A DNA stretch of 64,000 nt from Isoptericola jiangsuensis (GTDB lineage: Bacteria > Actinomycetota > Actinomycetes > Actinomycetales > Cellulomonadaceae), in NCBI RefSeq assembly GCF_002563715.1, contig NZ_PDJJ01000001.1, forward strand, positions 2,418,001-2,482,000, written 5' to 3'. Both the position numbers and the translations under genes were made by a program. Of this stretch, positions 8,769-18,125 are shown piece after piece (within the stretch, counting starts at the first letter, position 1; every line of letters begins with the position of its first letter). The notes beneath the pieces are model-generated. The model saw only the letters and a program-made list of their open reading frames with translations. It made no database searches and was not told the DNA's origin.

Positions 8769-9545
8769 TCACGCCAGCCGGTTCTCGACGAGGAACTCGG
8801 CCAGGCGTCGCCCGGCGTCGCCGTCGTCGACGATGGTGGTGCCGGCGGTGCGGGGCGGGCGGGCTGCGATCGCGGTCATGATCGACCGGGCGGCGTCCGG
8901 GTCCTCGGGGTCGATGCCGAGGTCGGCGGTGGTGAGGGTCTCGATCGTCTTCTTCTTCGCGGCGATGATCCCCTTGAAGCCGGGCATCCGGGCGGCGGGC
9001 AGCGCCTCGGTGATCGACACGACGGCGGGCAGCGGCGCGGAGACCTGGACGTCTGCGCCGTCGGCGGCCCGGACGCCGGCGACCTCCGTGCCGGTGATCC
9101 GGACCTCGCGCAGGCTGGTGGCGGCGGGCACGCCGAGCACCTCGGCGAGCGCGGCGGGCACCGCTCCCCCTCCGCCGTCGGTCGAGATGTCCCCGGCCAC
9201 GACCAGGTCGAACCCGAGGTGGTGGACGGCCGCGGCGAGCACCTCGGCGGTGAGGACGACGTCGGCACCGACGAGGCGTTCGTCGACGACGAGGCACGCG
9301 TCGGTCGCGCCGGTGGCAAGAGCCTTGCGCAGCCCGGTGAGGGCGAGCTCGGGGGCCATGGCGAGGGCGACGACCTCGGTGTCGGGGTGCTCGTCGGCGT
9401 ACGCGAGGGCGACCTCGAGGGCGCGCTCGCCGATCTCGTCGAGGACGGCGTCGCTCGGGGTCCGGTCCGCGAGCCCCGTCTCCAGGGACAGGGTGCGTTC
9501 CCCGTACGTGTCGGGGACGACCTTCAACGGGACGACGATCCTCAT
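8769..9545 (-). CDS. etfB: Electron transfer flavoprotein beta subunit
   Basis: A 258-residue ETF beta subunit (MRIVVPLKVVPDTYG start; VVAGDISTDGGGGAVPAALAE carries the nucleotide-binding loop; conserved LPAVVSITEALPAARMPG). It binds AMP and pairs with EtfA to move electrons from acyl-CoA-type dehydrogenases. First gene of the etfB-etfA-cytb operon; the 240 bases upstream to the DUF808 gene hold its promoter, not pinpointed. Confidence 0.94.
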   Translation of the reverse strand: MRIVVPLKVVPDTYGERTLSLETGLADRTPSDAVLDEIGERALEVALAYADEHPDTEVVALAMAPELALTGLRKALATGATDACLVVDERLVGADVVLTAEVLAAAVHHLGFDLVVAGDISTDGGGGAVPAALAEVLGVPAATSLREVRITGTEVAGVRAADGADVQVSAPLPAVVSITEALPAARMPGFKGIIAAKKKTIETLTTADLGIDPEDPDAARSIMTAIAARPPRTAGTTIVDDGDAGRRLAEFLVENRLA

Positions 9546-9785
9546 CGGTTTCCTTCCTGGGTGCGGTCCGAGCCCACCACGTCTCTCCACCCACGATGCC
9601 GCGCGAGGCGAGCACCGCGGGGCGGACGCCCGGCTCGGCGGCATCGTCGCACACGGCGCACCGCCGCGGCAGCCGTGTCCTGGGAGGGCTCCTGCTCGTG
9701 GGAGGCGTCCGGGTCACCCTCGTGCAGCACCGCCGCGCCGGCCTCGGCGGCGACTGAGGCGCGGTCGGCCCGTCGGATCCGACCC

Positions 9786-10880
9786 TCAGCGGCCTTCGGC
9801 GGATCCCCTGCCACCCGGACCACCGTCCGGGTCGCTGCCGGTGCCGGTCGGGTCCTGCGTCCCGCCGTCCGCGCCGGTCGCGGCGAGCCCGGCGCCCGGT
9901 GCGCTCTCGCCCTGCGGGGCCGCGTCGTGCGCGTCGCCGTGACCGCCGCCGTGGCCCTTGCCGAACGGCAGGACGTGCATGATCGCCACCACCACGGCAC
10001 CGACGAGCAGACCGATGATCGCCGAGCACAGCGTGTTGAAGCACCAGGCGAGGAACCCGCCGATGCCGGGCACGGCGTGCGCGATGGCCTCCTCGGCGTG
10101 GTGCACGAGGTCGTAGGGGGCGTGCCACCCGAGCTCGTCGACGCCGACGAGCAGGATGTGCCCGCCGACCCAGAGCATCGCGACCGTGCCGACCGTCGAG
10201 ATGACGGCGAGCACCTTCGGCATGCCGGACACCAGGGACCGGCCGAGCCGCTGGCTGGTGGGCGACTCGCGGCCGGCGAGCGCGAGCCCCGCGTCGTCCA
10301 TCTTCACGATGAGCGCGACCACCCCGTACACGATGACGGTGATGACCACGGCGACGACCAGCAGGATCGCGAGGCGGGCGAAGAACGGCTCCTCGGCGAC
10401 CTCGTTGAGCGCGATGACCATGATCTCGGCGGACAGGATGAGGTCCGTGCGGATCGCGCCGGCGACGAGCTTCTTCTCCGCCTCCGGCCCCTCGGTCGCG
10501 GCCGGCGTCTTGTGGTCGGTGTGCCCGCGGAGCTTGCCCCAGATCTTCTCGGCGCCCTCGAAGGCGAGGTAGGTGCCGCCCAGCATGAGGATCGGCGTGA
10601 GGAGCCACGGCGCCCACTGGCTGAGGATCAGGGCCACCGGCAGGATGATGAGGACCTTGTTGCGGATCGAGCCGACGGCGATCTTCTTGACGATCGGGAT
10701 CTCGCGGTCGGCCGCGACGCCGTGCACGTACTGCGGCGTGACGGCGGTGTCGTCCACGACGACGCCCGCGGCCTTGGCGGTCGCCTTGGCAGCCGCCGCG
10801 CCGACGTCGTCGATGGACGCGGCGGCCAGGCGCGCGATCGCGGCGACGTCGTCGAGCAGCCCGAGCAGGCCGGCGCTCAC
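9786..10880 (-). CDS. DUF808 family membrane protein
   Basis: A 364-residue multi-helix inner-membrane protein starting with GTG 10880 (SAGLLGLLDDVAAIARLAAAS is the family's N-terminal signature). Further family marks are GGTYLAFEGAEKIW and RTDLILSAEIMVIALNEV. Helices cluster at about 78-102, 153-180, 217-240 and 275-302; the C-terminus is a Gly/His/Asp-rich low-complexity tail (HGGGHGDAHD) that may bind metal. Function is unknown; E. coli YedI is a homologue. No obvious operon partner. Confidence 0.88.
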   Translation of the reverse strand: MSAGLLGLLDDVAAIARLAAASIDDVGAAAAKATAKAAGVVVDDTAVTPQYVHGVAADREIPIVKKIAVGSIRNKVLIILPVALILSQWAPWLLTPILMLGGTYLAFEGAEKIWGKLRGHTDHKTPAATEGPEAEKKLVAGAIRTDLILSAEIMVIALNEVAEEPFFARLAILLVVAVVITVIVYGVVALIVKMDDAGLALAGRESPTSQRLGRSLVSGMPKVLAVISTVGTVAMLWVGGHILLVGVDELGWHAPYDLVHHAEEAIAHAVPGIGGFLAWCFNTLCSAIIGLLVGAVVVAIMHVLPFGKGHGGGHGDAHDAAPQGESAPGAGLAATGADGGTQDPTGTGSDPDGGPGGRGSAEGR

Positions 10881-11062
10881 GCGGTCACCGCCGCGGGTCG
10901 GGCCGGGGTCAGGAGGGTCGCCCGCGCGTGGCGGGGTCCGCAGGTCAGCATGAGCACATCCTGCCGCACGGACGGCGCCCTGCGGGAGCGGTCCGCCCCG
11001 GCGGTCGCGCTCGTCGGCCCGCCGGGCGGGCCACAAGAGGTCCGGTCGCGGAGGTCGCCGGG

Positions 11063-14000
11063 TCAGTCCTCGCCGTAGACGAGACGCTCGACGACGGTCC
11101 GGGCCCGCCGGGACGTCCGCAGGTAGAGGTCCTCGAGCTCGACGCCGGTGCCGACGTCCCCGAGGAGCCGGGCCAGCGCGGACAGGGAGCGGGCGTCGGC
11201 GGGGAGCACGTCGGCGCGGGGCCCGCCCGTCTTGCCGGACCAGAGCACGAGCGCGGAGCGCAGGCGGGACGCGAGGTGCCAGGCCGTGCGGAGCTGGTCG
11301 GCGTCGTCGGCGTCCACGAGGTCGGCGTCCACCGCCGCGTCGAGCGCCGCGACCGTGCGCGTGGTGCGCAGCCCCTCGACCTCGTGGCCGTGCTGGAGCT
11401 GGAGGAGCTGCACGGCCCACTCGACGTCGGACACCCCGCCGCGGCCCAGCTTGAGGTGACGGGTCGGGTCGACGCCGCGCGGCAGCCGCTCGGACTCGAC
11501 GCGCGCCTTGATGCGGCGCACCTCGCGCAGCGCGGCCTCCGGCAGACCGCCGACCGGATAGCGCAGCGGGTCGACCATGGCGTCGAACCGGCGGGCGAGG
11601 TCCGTCTCGCCGCCGATGGCTCCCGCCACGGGACGGGCTCGCAGCAGCGCCTGCTGCTCCCACACGCTGGCCCACCGCTCGTAGTACTCGGCGTACGAGT
11701 CGAGGGTCCGCACCAGCGCGCCCTGGCGTCCCTCGGGGCGCAGGTCGGCGTCGACGGGAAGGTTCGGCTCCGGGCCGACGGCGGACAGCAGCTTCTGCAT
11801 GGTGCGCGCGGTGGCCAGCGCGAAGTCCTGGGCGAGCCGGGCGTCGGCGCCGGGGTCGGGCTGATGGGCGAACATGACGTCCGCGTCGGACCCGTAGCCC
11901 ATCTCCTGCCCACCCAGCCGACCCATCGCGACCACGAGCATGCGGGTCGGGTTGGCCGTCGGGTCCGGGCCGAGCCCGAGCTCGGTGCGCGCCGCGTACT
12001 CGGCGACCCGCAGCCCGCCGACCAGCACCACGTCGGCGGCGTCGGAGATCGCGGCCTGCGCGGTCACCGGGTCGAGCACGCCCAGGGCCTCGCCGGCACC
12101 GGTGCGGGCCAGCTCCCGGCGTCGCAGCGCCCGCAGCCGGGTGGCGGCCGGGCCGGCCTCGTCCGCGCGGGTGAGCACGGCGTCGGCCTCCGCCGCGAGG
12201 CGTTCCGGGCCGCGCGGTTCCAGACGGGACGTGTCCGCCAGCCACTGGACGGCCTCGGGCGAGCGGGCGAGCGCGTCCGACAGGTAGCGCGACGACGCCA
12301 GCAGCTGCGCCAGGTGGTAGGCGGCGTTGCCGGAGTCGCGCAGCAGCCGCAGGTACCAGGGGGTGGAGCCGAGGTCGTCGGACAGCTTGCGGAACGCGAG
12401 CAGCCCGCCGTCCGGGTCGGCCCCCTCCGCGAACCAGCCGAGCATGACCGGCAGCAGCTGCCGCTGGAGCGCAGCCCGCCGCGACGTGCCCCCGGTGAGG
12501 GCCACCACGTGCCGCATCGCCCCCTCCGGGTCGCGGTAGCCGATCGCCGCGAACCGGGCACGCGCGGCGGCCGCGTCCAGCGAGATCTCGTCGTCGGACA
12601 GCTGCGCCCAGGCCGGCAGCAGCGGCCGGTAGAACACCGCCTCGTGCAGGGAACGGACCTCGCGCCGGGTGTCCCGCCACCGCTTGAGCAGGCCGTCCGC
12701 GCCGCCGGCCGCGAGCCCGAGCGACCGGGCCAGGCGTCGCAGCTCGTCCTCGCCGGTGGGCAGCAGGTGGGTACGGCGCAGCCGGTAGAGCTGCACGCGG
12801 TGCTCCAGCGCCCGCAGGAACCGGTAGCAGTCCCCCATGCGCACCGCGTGCTCGCGACCCACGAACCCCTCGGCCGCCAGCGCGGCCAGCGCGTCCAGGG
12901 TGTTGGCCTGGTGGATGCCGTCGTCCGTGCGGCCGTGCACGAGCTGCAGGAGCTGCACCGTGAACTCGACGTCCCGCAGCCCGCCCTTGCCGAGCTTGAT
13001 CTGCCGGTCCGCCTCCGCGCTGGGCACGTGGTCCTCCACGCGGCGGCGCATCGCCTGGGCGTCCTCGACGAAGTGGTCCCGGTTGACGGCGGACCACACG
13101 AACGGCGCGGTCACCTCGCGGTACGCCTCGCCGAGCGCGACGTCGCCCGCGACGGGCCGGGCCTTGAGGAGCGCCTGGAACTCCCAGGTCTCCGCCCACC
13201 GCTCGTAGTAGGCGACGTGGCTGGCCAGCGTCCGCACCAGAGGGCCCTGCTTGCCCTCGGGCCGCAGCGCCGCGTCCACCTCCCACAGCGCGGGCTCGAT
13301 CGACGTGCCGCCGCACACCTTCTGCAGCCGGGAGGCGAGCTGGGTGCCGATCCGCAGCGCCGTCGGCTCGTCGACGACGGGCTCGTCGTCGACCAGAGCG
13401 GGCTCGCACACGTAGACGACGTCGACGTCGGAGAGGTAGTTGAGCTCCCGGCCGCCCGTCTTGCCCATCCCCAGCACGGCGAGGCGGACCTCGCGGCCGT
13501 GCCCGGGGAGCTGGGCGCGCGCGACGGCCAGCGCGGCGTCCAGCGCGGCCGCCGCCAGGTCGGCCAGCGCGGCCGCGACACCCGGCAGGACGGCCAGGGG
13601 GTCGCTCGCCGTCAGGTCGGTCGCCGCGATGCGCAGCAGCCGCGCCCGGTAGGCGCGCCGCAGGGCGTCCGTCGCGGTGCGGGCGTCCGGGTCCGGCCAC
13701 GCCGGCGCGTCGTCCCGGGCGGGGTCCGGCGCCGCGACGGGGACGTCCGCGTCCGGGTCCGCGCCGACGGCGCGCAACAGCTCGGCCCGCACGGCGCCCG
13801 GGTCGACGCCGATGCCGCGGTCGCCCTCGCCGAGGACGTCCAGCACCTCCGGCCGCCGGACGAGCTCGTCGCCCAGCGCGCTCGACGCGCCGAGCACGGC
13901 GAGCAGCCGGGCGCGGGTGGCGGCGGCGTCGGCGTGGCGCAGCGCCTGCAGACGGTCCTGGGCACGCTCCACCCCGGCGAGCCGCACGATCTGCAGCAGC

Positions 14001-14185
14001 GCCAGGTCCGGGTCGGCCGTGGCCGCGAGCTCCAGGAGCAGGACGTCGTCGTCCTCGCCGACCAGGGCCCGCAGCGCCGGGTCCTCCCAGAGCCCCGCGG
14101 ACCGCGTGAGGTCCGCGAACCCCGCCCGCAGCAGCCTGCGGGTCGGGGTCTCGCGGCGGCCCCGTCCCGACGTGGTCGAGCTCAC
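11063..14185 (-). CDS. glnE: Bifunctional glutamine synthetase adenylyltransferase/deadenylase
   Basis: Adds AMP to, or removes it from, the GlnA tyrosine, tuning ammonia assimilation. The 1040-residue product has two nucleotidyltransferase modules, recognisable by LGMGKTGGRELNYLSDVDVV (about residues 239-258, deadenylase side) and VAMGRLGGQEMGYGSDADVM (about 751-770, adenylylation side), each with the DxD metal pair, joined by helical GlnD-type domains. GTG start 14185 follows the glnA2 stop by 22 bases, so the two are co-transcribed. Its substrate site is present in GlnA (Tyr402). Length is normal for actinobacteria. Confidence 0.96.
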   Translation of the reverse strand: MSSTTSGRGRRETPTRRLLRAGFADLTRSAGLWEDPALRALVGEDDDVLLLELAATADPDLALLQIVRLAGVERAQDRLQALRHADAAATRARLLAVLGASSALGDELVRRPEVLDVLGEGDRGIGVDPGAVRAELLRAVGADPDADVPVAAPDPARDDAPAWPDPDARTATDALRRAYRARLLRIAATDLTASDPLAVLPGVAAALADLAAAALDAALAVARAQLPGHGREVRLAVLGMGKTGGRELNYLSDVDVVYVCEPALVDDEPVVDEPTALRIGTQLASRLQKVCGGTSIEPALWEVDAALRPEGKQGPLVRTLASHVAYYERWAETWEFQALLKARPVAGDVALGEAYREVTAPFVWSAVNRDHFVEDAQAMRRRVEDHVPSAEADRQIKLGKGGLRDVEFTVQLLQLVHGRTDDGIHQANTLDALAALAAEGFVGREHAVRMGDCYRFLRALEHRVQLYRLRRTHLLPTGEDELRRLARSLGLAAGGADGLLKRWRDTRREVRSLHEAVFYRPLLPAWAQLSDDEISLDAAAARARFAAIGYRDPEGAMRHVVALTGGTSRRAALQRQLLPVMLGWFAEGADPDGGLLAFRKLSDDLGSTPWYLRLLRDSGNAAYHLAQLLASSRYLSDALARSPEAVQWLADTSRLEPRGPERLAAEADAVLTRADEAGPAATRLRALRRRELARTGAGEALGVLDPVTAQAAISDAADVVLVGGLRVAEYAARTELGLGPDPTANPTRMLVVAMGRLGGQEMGYGSDADVMFAHQPDPGADARLAQDFALATARTMQKLLSAVGPEPNLPVDADLRPEGRQGALVRTLDSYAEYYERWASVWEQQALLRARPVAGAIGGETDLARRFDAMVDPLRYPVGGLPEAALREVRRIKARVESERLPRGVDPTRHLKLGRGGVSDVEWAVQLLQLQHGHEVEGLRTTRTVAALDAAVDADLVDADDADQLRTAWHLASRLRSALVLWSGKTGGPRADVLPADARSLSALARLLGDVGTGVELEDLYLRTSRRARTVVERLVYGED

Positions 14186-14207
14186 CGCGACGACGCCCCC
14201 GACCTGC

Positions 14208-15545
14208 TCACAGGAACTGCAGCGACGTCTGCAGCTCGTACGGCGTGACCTGCGAGCGGTACGCGGCCCACTCGTTGCGCTTGTTGCGCAGCACGAAGTC
14301 GAAGACGTGCTCGCCGAGTGTCTCGGCCACGAGCTCGGACGACTCCATGAGCTCGACCGCCTCGTCGAGCGACTCGGGCAGCGGGGCGATCCCCAGCGCG
14401 CGACGCTCGGCGTCGGTCAGCTCCCACACGTCGTCCTCGGTGGCCTCGGGCAGGTCGTAGCCCTCCTCGATGCCCTTCATGCCCGCGGCGAGCAGCACCG
14501 CGAACGCGAGGTACGGGTTCGCGGCCGAGTCGAGCGCGCGGTACTCGATGCGCGACGAGTTGCCCTTGCCCGGCTTGTACATGGGCACGCGCACCAGCGC
14601 GGAGCGGTTGTTGTGGCCCCAGCAGATGTAGCTGGGCGCCTCGGCGCCGCCCCACAGCCGCTTGTACGAGTTGACGTGCTGGTTCGTCACCGCGGTGATC
14701 TCGCCCGCGTGGACGAGCAGGCCGGCGATGAACTGGCGGGCCGTCTTGGACAGCTCGAACTGCGCGCCGGGCTCGTGGAACGCGTTGCGGTCGCCCTCGA
14801 ACAGCGACATGTGGGTGTGCATGCCCGAGCCCGGCTGGTTCGCCAGCGGCTTCGGCATGAAGGACGCGAACACGCCCTGCTCGAGCGCGACCTCCTTGAC
14901 GACCGTGCGGAACGTCATGAGGTTGTCGGCCGTGGCGAGGGCGTCCGCGTACCGCAGGTCGATCTCGTTCTGGCCCGGGCCGGCCTCGTGGTGGGAGAAC
15001 TCCACCGAGATGCCCATCGACTCCAGCATGGTGATCGCCGCGCGACGGAAGTCGTGCGTGCTGCCGCGCGCCAGGTGGTCGAAGTACCCGCCGTTGTCGA
15101 CCGGCACGAGCGGGGCGTCCGGCGAGGTGACCTGGTTGAACAGGTAGAACTCGACCTCGGGGTGCGTGTAGAAGGTGAAGCCCTTGTCGCTCGCCTTCGC
15201 GAGCGCCCGCTTGAGGACGTTGCGGGAGTCCGCCAGGGACGGCGAGCCGTCCGGCGTGAGGATGTCGCAGAACATGCGACCCGTGCCGTGCCGTTCCCCG
15301 CGCCACGGCAGGACCTGGAACGTCGTCGGGTCGGGCTTGGCGATCATGTCGGCCTCGTAGACGCGGGTCAGCCCCTCGATGGAGCTCCCGTCGAACCCGA
15401 TGCCCTCGACGAACGCCTGCTCGAGCTCGGCGGGCGCCACCGCGACCGACTTCAGCACCCCGAGCACGTCGGTGAACCAGAGTCGGATGAAGCGGATGTC
15501 GCGCTCCTCGACCGTGCGGAGCACGAACTCCTGCTGCCTGTCCAT
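14208..15545 (-). CDS. glnA2: GlnA2-type glutamine synthetase-like enzyme
   Basis: A 445-residue GSI-family protein that fits actinobacterial GlnA2 in length and position (glnE neighbour). The GS motifs are intact: GSGMHTHMSLF and EVEFYLFNQ. Its C-terminal loop reads EEGYDLPEATED rather than the GlnA-type site. In Streptomyces GlnA2 is a gamma-glutamylpolyamine synthetase, so its role may be polyamine use rather than glutamine supply. Start at ATG 15545 (MDRQQEFVLRTVEERDI) matches the family N-terminus; an in-frame upstream ATG (15590) would add 15 unrelated residues. Confidence 0.93.
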   Translation of the reverse strand: MDRQQEFVLRTVEERDIRFIRLWFTDVLGVLKSVAVAPAELEQAFVEGIGFDGSSIEGLTRVYEADMIAKPDPTTFQVLPWRGERHGTGRMFCDILTPDGSPSLADSRNVLKRALAKASDKGFTFYTHPEVEFYLFNQVTSPDAPLVPVDNGGYFDHLARGSTHDFRRAAITMLESMGISVEFSHHEAGPGQNEIDLRYADALATADNLMTFRTVVKEVALEQGVFASFMPKPLANQPGSGMHTHMSLFEGDRNAFHEPGAQFELSKTARQFIAGLLVHAGEITAVTNQHVNSYKRLWGGAEAPSYICWGHNNRSALVRVPMYKPGKGNSSRIEYRALDSAANPYLAFAVLLAAGMKGIEEGYDLPEATEDDVWELTDAERRALGIAPLPESLDEAVELMESSELVAETLGEHVFDFVLRNKRNEWAAYRSQVTPYELQTSLQFL

Positions 15546-15639
15546 GTGCCCATCCTGCCCGATACGTGTGAACCGTGGGTGACGCGCCACGACGGCGGCG
15601 TCGATCCGGCCGGGACCGAGGTCCCGGACCGCCGTCGCC

Positions 15640-15652
15640 TACGCTAGCGACC
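15640..15652 (+). promoter_or_regulatory. Leaderless -10 element of panB
   Basis: TACGCT at 15640-15645 fits the actinobacterial TANNNT -10 box and ends seven bases before the panB ATG. Transcription would begin at or beside the start codon, giving a leaderless mRNA; no Shine-Dalgarno sequence is present. Confidence 0.6.
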
Positions 15653-16555
15653 ATGGCAGCATCGGGCCACAACCCCTCCCCCCAGACCGAGCCGACCGCC
15701 GGTGTGAGGTCCGTCACGCCGGACCCCGCCGTCCCGGGCGGCATCGCCCCTGGTGCGCGCCGCGTGCGCGTCCACCACCTGCGGCAGGCGAAGGAGCGCG
15801 GCGAGAAGATCACCATGCTCACCGCCTACGACGCCGCCACGGCGGCGCTGTTCGACGCCGCGGGCGTCGACACCCTGCTCGTGGGCGACTCGATCGGCAA
15901 CACCATGCTCGGCCACGCGACGACGCTCCCCGTGACGCTCGACGACATGGTCCGCGCAGGTCGCGCCGTCGCGTCCGCGGCGCGGCGCGCGTTCGTCGTC
16001 GTCGACCTCCCCTTCGGCACGTACGAGGAGGGACCCGCCCAGGCCCTCGCCTCGGCCGTGCGGATCATGAAGGAGACCGGCGCGTCCGCCGTGAAGCTCG
16101 AGGGCGGACGGCGCAGCGCCGCGCAGATCCAGGCCCTCACCGAGGCCGGCATCCCCGTCGTCGGGCACCTCGGGTACACGCCGCAGTCGGAGAACGCGCT
16201 CGGCGGACCGCGCGTCCAGGGCCGCGGCGACGAGGCCGCCGAGGACCTCAGCCAGGACGCCCTCGCCGTCCAGGAGGCCGGGGCGTGCGGCGTGGTGCTG
16301 GAGATGGTGCCGCGCGAGCTCGCGGCCCGCATCACCGAGTTCCTCGCCATCCCCACGATCGGGATCGGTGCGGGCCCCGACGTCGACGGCCAGGTCCTGG
16401 TGTGGACCGACATGGCCGGGATGACCGGCTGGTCGCCGCGGTTCGCGCGCCGGTTCGCCGAGGCCGGCGCGCTCCTGCGCGAGGCCGCGCAGGAGTACGC
16501 CGACGCCGTCCGCTCCGGCGAGTTCCCGACGGCGGAGCACACGTTCGAGCAGTGA
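15653..16555 (+). CDS. panB: 3-methyl-2-oxobutanoate hydroxymethyltransferase
   Basis: First committed step of pantothenate synthesis: transfers hydroxymethyl from methylene-THF to alpha-ketoisovalerate. The 300-residue protein carries the PanB marks ITMLTAYDAATAALFDAAG, LLVGDSIGNTMLGH, KLEGG, VVGHLGYTPQSENALGG and TIGIGAGPDVDGQVLV. ATG 15653 is chosen for the adjacent -10 box. The first 37 residues are a Pro-rich extension without conserved motifs. Divergent from glnA2; no other pan gene is visible nearby. Confidence 0.95.
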   Translation: MAASGHNPSPQTEPTAGVRSVTPDPAVPGGIAPGARRVRVHHLRQAKERGEKITMLTAYDAATAALFDAAGVDTLLVGDSIGNTMLGHATTLPVTLDDMVRAGRAVASAARRAFVVVDLPFGTYEEGPAQALASAVRIMKETGASAVKLEGGRRSAAQIQALTEAGIPVVGHLGYTPQSENALGGPRVQGRGDEAAEDLSQDALAVQEAGACGVVLEMVPRELAARITEFLAIPTIGIGAGPDVDGQVLVWTDMAGMTGWSPRFARRFAEAGALLREAAQEYADAVRSGEFPTAEHTFEQ

Positions 16556-16581
16556 CGCCCGCGCCGGGGCGGGCCCTGCGG

Positions 16582-16782
16582 TCAGCCCCGGCGCCAGTCC
16601 TCGTCCTCGGACTCCCAGTCGTCGTTGCGCTGCGACGCCGTGTCCAGGGCCTTGGCCGCCTCCTCGCGGGTCGGGTACGGGCCCATGAGGTGCGACCACG
16701 ACGACTTCTCGTCCGCGGTCTCCACCTGACCGGTCTTCGTGTTGAACCAGAACTGCCCACCGCCGTTGTTCTTCTCGCTCAT
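16582..16782 (-). CDS. Small SPOR-like acidic protein
   Basis: A 66-residue protein ([20 protein letters not shown] start; [16 protein letters not shown] in the middle; acidic, Trp-containing tail). The [11 protein letters not shown] and GPYPTREEA segments match the short actinobacterial proteins annotated as SPOR-domain-like. No signal peptide or membrane helix. It is divergent from ppgK, with only 28 bases between the two starts, so the promoters must overlap. Confidence 0.72.
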   Translation of the reverse strand: MSEKNNGGGQFWFNTKTGQVETADEKSSWSHLMGPYPTREEAAKALDTASQRNDDWESEDEDWRRG

Positions 16783-16810
16783 GACCCGAGCATGCACCAG
16801 GATGGGTGCC

Positions 16811-17575
16811 ATGGCTGAGCAGAGCACGCAGCAGGTGGCCTTCGGCATCGACATCGGCGGGTCCGGGATCAAGGGCGCCCCGGTCGACCTCGCCACCGGC
16901 GAGTTCGCCGCGGAGCGGCAGCGGATCCCCACCCCGCACAGGTCGACGCCCGACGCCGTGGCGGACGTCGTCGCCGAGCTGGTCGCCGGGTTCGACCTGC
17001 CGGACGACTCACCGGTCGGCGTGGCGTTCCCCGCGCCCCTCGACCACGGCGTCATCCGTTTCATCGCGAACCTGCACAAGTCGTGGAAGAGCGTCGACCT
17101 GCCCGCGCTGCTGCACGACCGGACCGGTCGCGAGGTGGTGGCGGTCAACGACGCCGACGCCGCCGGCGTGGGTGAGCACCGGTACGGCGCGGCCGCCGGA
17201 CACGACGGCGTCGTCCTCGTGGTGACCCTCGGCACCGGCATCGGGTCGGCGCTGCTGGTCGACGGCGTCCTGGTCCCGAACACCGAGCTCGGGCACCTGG
17301 AGATCGACGGGCACGACGCCGAGTCGCGGGCCGCCGACTCGGCCCGGCAGCGCGAGGAGCTGTCGTACGAGAAGTGGGCCAAGCGGCTCCAGCGGTACTT
17401 CGAGACCGTCGAGATGCTGCTGTCGCCCGACCTGATCGTCGTCGGCGGCGGCGTGAGCAAGCACCACGAGAAGTTCCTGCCGCTGCTGGACCTGCGCGCC
17501 GAGATCATCCCCGCCACCCTGCGCAACAAGGCGGGGATCGTCGGCGCGGCGTCCCTGGCGGCGCGCCCGCACTGA
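16811..17575 (+). CDS. ppgK: Polyphosphate glucokinase
   Basis: Phosphorylates glucose using polyphosphate or ATP. The 254-residue ROK-like kinase has the phosphate loop [17 protein letters not shown] (about residues 11-27), the catalytic region [14 protein letters not shown] and the adenosine loop [13 protein letters not shown], as in actinobacterial PpgK. ATG 16811 sits eight bases after a CAGGAT -10-like element, suggesting a nearly leaderless mRNA. The gene ends before a hairpin shared with the convergent STAS gene. Confidence 0.92.
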   Translation: MAEQSTQQVAFGIDIGGSGIKGAPVDLATGEFAAERQRIPTPHRSTPDAVADVVAELVAGFDLPDDSPVGVAFPAPLDHGVIRFIANLHKSWKSVDLPALLHDRTGREVVAVNDADAAGVGEHRYGAAAGHDGVVLVVTLGTGIGSALLVDGVLVPNTELGHLEIDGHDAESRAADSARQREELSYEKWAKRLQRYFETVEMLLSPDLIVVGGGVSKHHEKFLPLLDLRAEIIPATLRNKAGIVGAASLAARPH

Positions 17576-17600
17576 CGCCGGACCGCACCCACGGACGACC

Positions 17601-17635
17601 GTGGAGCCCTCGCCCGCACCGGGCGGGGGCTCCAC
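17601..17635. terminator. Terminator between ppgK and the STAS gene
   Basis: Stem GTGGAGCCC (17601-17609) with GGGCTCCAC (17627-17635), extended by partly pairing GC-rich inner bases. It lies between the stops of two convergent genes, so it can serve both. Confidence 0.75.
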
Positions 17636-17640
17636 CGGCG

Positions 17641-17991
17641 TCAGCCCGCGACCAGCGCGTCCAGGTGCAGGGTGCGCAGCACGTCGCGGACCTCCGGCGG
17701 CGGGCCGTGCACCGACACCTGCAGACCCTCGTCGCGCCCGATGCGGCAGAGCTGGACGAGGAACGCGATCCCCGCCGAGTCGATGAACGTCACGCGGGCG
17801 ACGTCCACGACGACGGGCAGGTCACGCTGGAAAGCGCCGGCGAGCGCCGCCGACGCCTGGTTCCGCAGGGCGCTGTCGATCTCGCCCCACAGGGTCACCC
17901 TGCTCACGGTCGGCTCCTGCGCGAGCAGGATGCCCCCGGACCTGACCTCACTGGTGAGTGTCACCGTCGCACCTTCGTCCTCGGAGTCCAC
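17641..17991 (-). CDS. STAS-domain anti-sigma factor antagonist
   Basis: A 116-residue single STAS domain. The conserved VTFIDSAGIAFLVQL contains the serine that partner anti-sigma kinases phosphorylate (about residue 72). Known relatives (SpoIIAA/RsbV type) free sigma factors by binding the anti-sigma factor when unphosphorylated. No anti-sigma or sigma gene is adjacent, so the partner is unknown. Start ATG 17991 begins MDSEDEGATV, a short acidic lead before the domain. Confidence 0.85.
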   Translation of the reverse strand: MDSEDEGATVTLTSEVRSGGILLAQEPTVSRVTLWGEIDSALRNQASAALAGAFQRDLPVVVDVARVTFIDSAGIAFLVQLCRIGRDEGLQVSVHGPPPEVRDVLRTLHLDALVAG

Positions 17992-18125
17992 GCCCCCTGC
18001 GTGCCACGGCGCGGCACCGGCGTGCTCGGACTCGTGACCTCGTCGTCACGATGCGGCCACCGTACTCCCGGGCGACGCTCAGGTAAAGCGCCCCTTGGCC
18101 TTTCTTGACCGAATTTTCACCCTCG

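Noticed and set aside
9786-14248. Very long open frames on both strands opposite or across glnE and DUF808 (over 1000 codons each)
   Set aside because: They are Arg/Pro/Gly-rich shadows produced by the high GC content; the glnE frame has clear motifs and the others have none.
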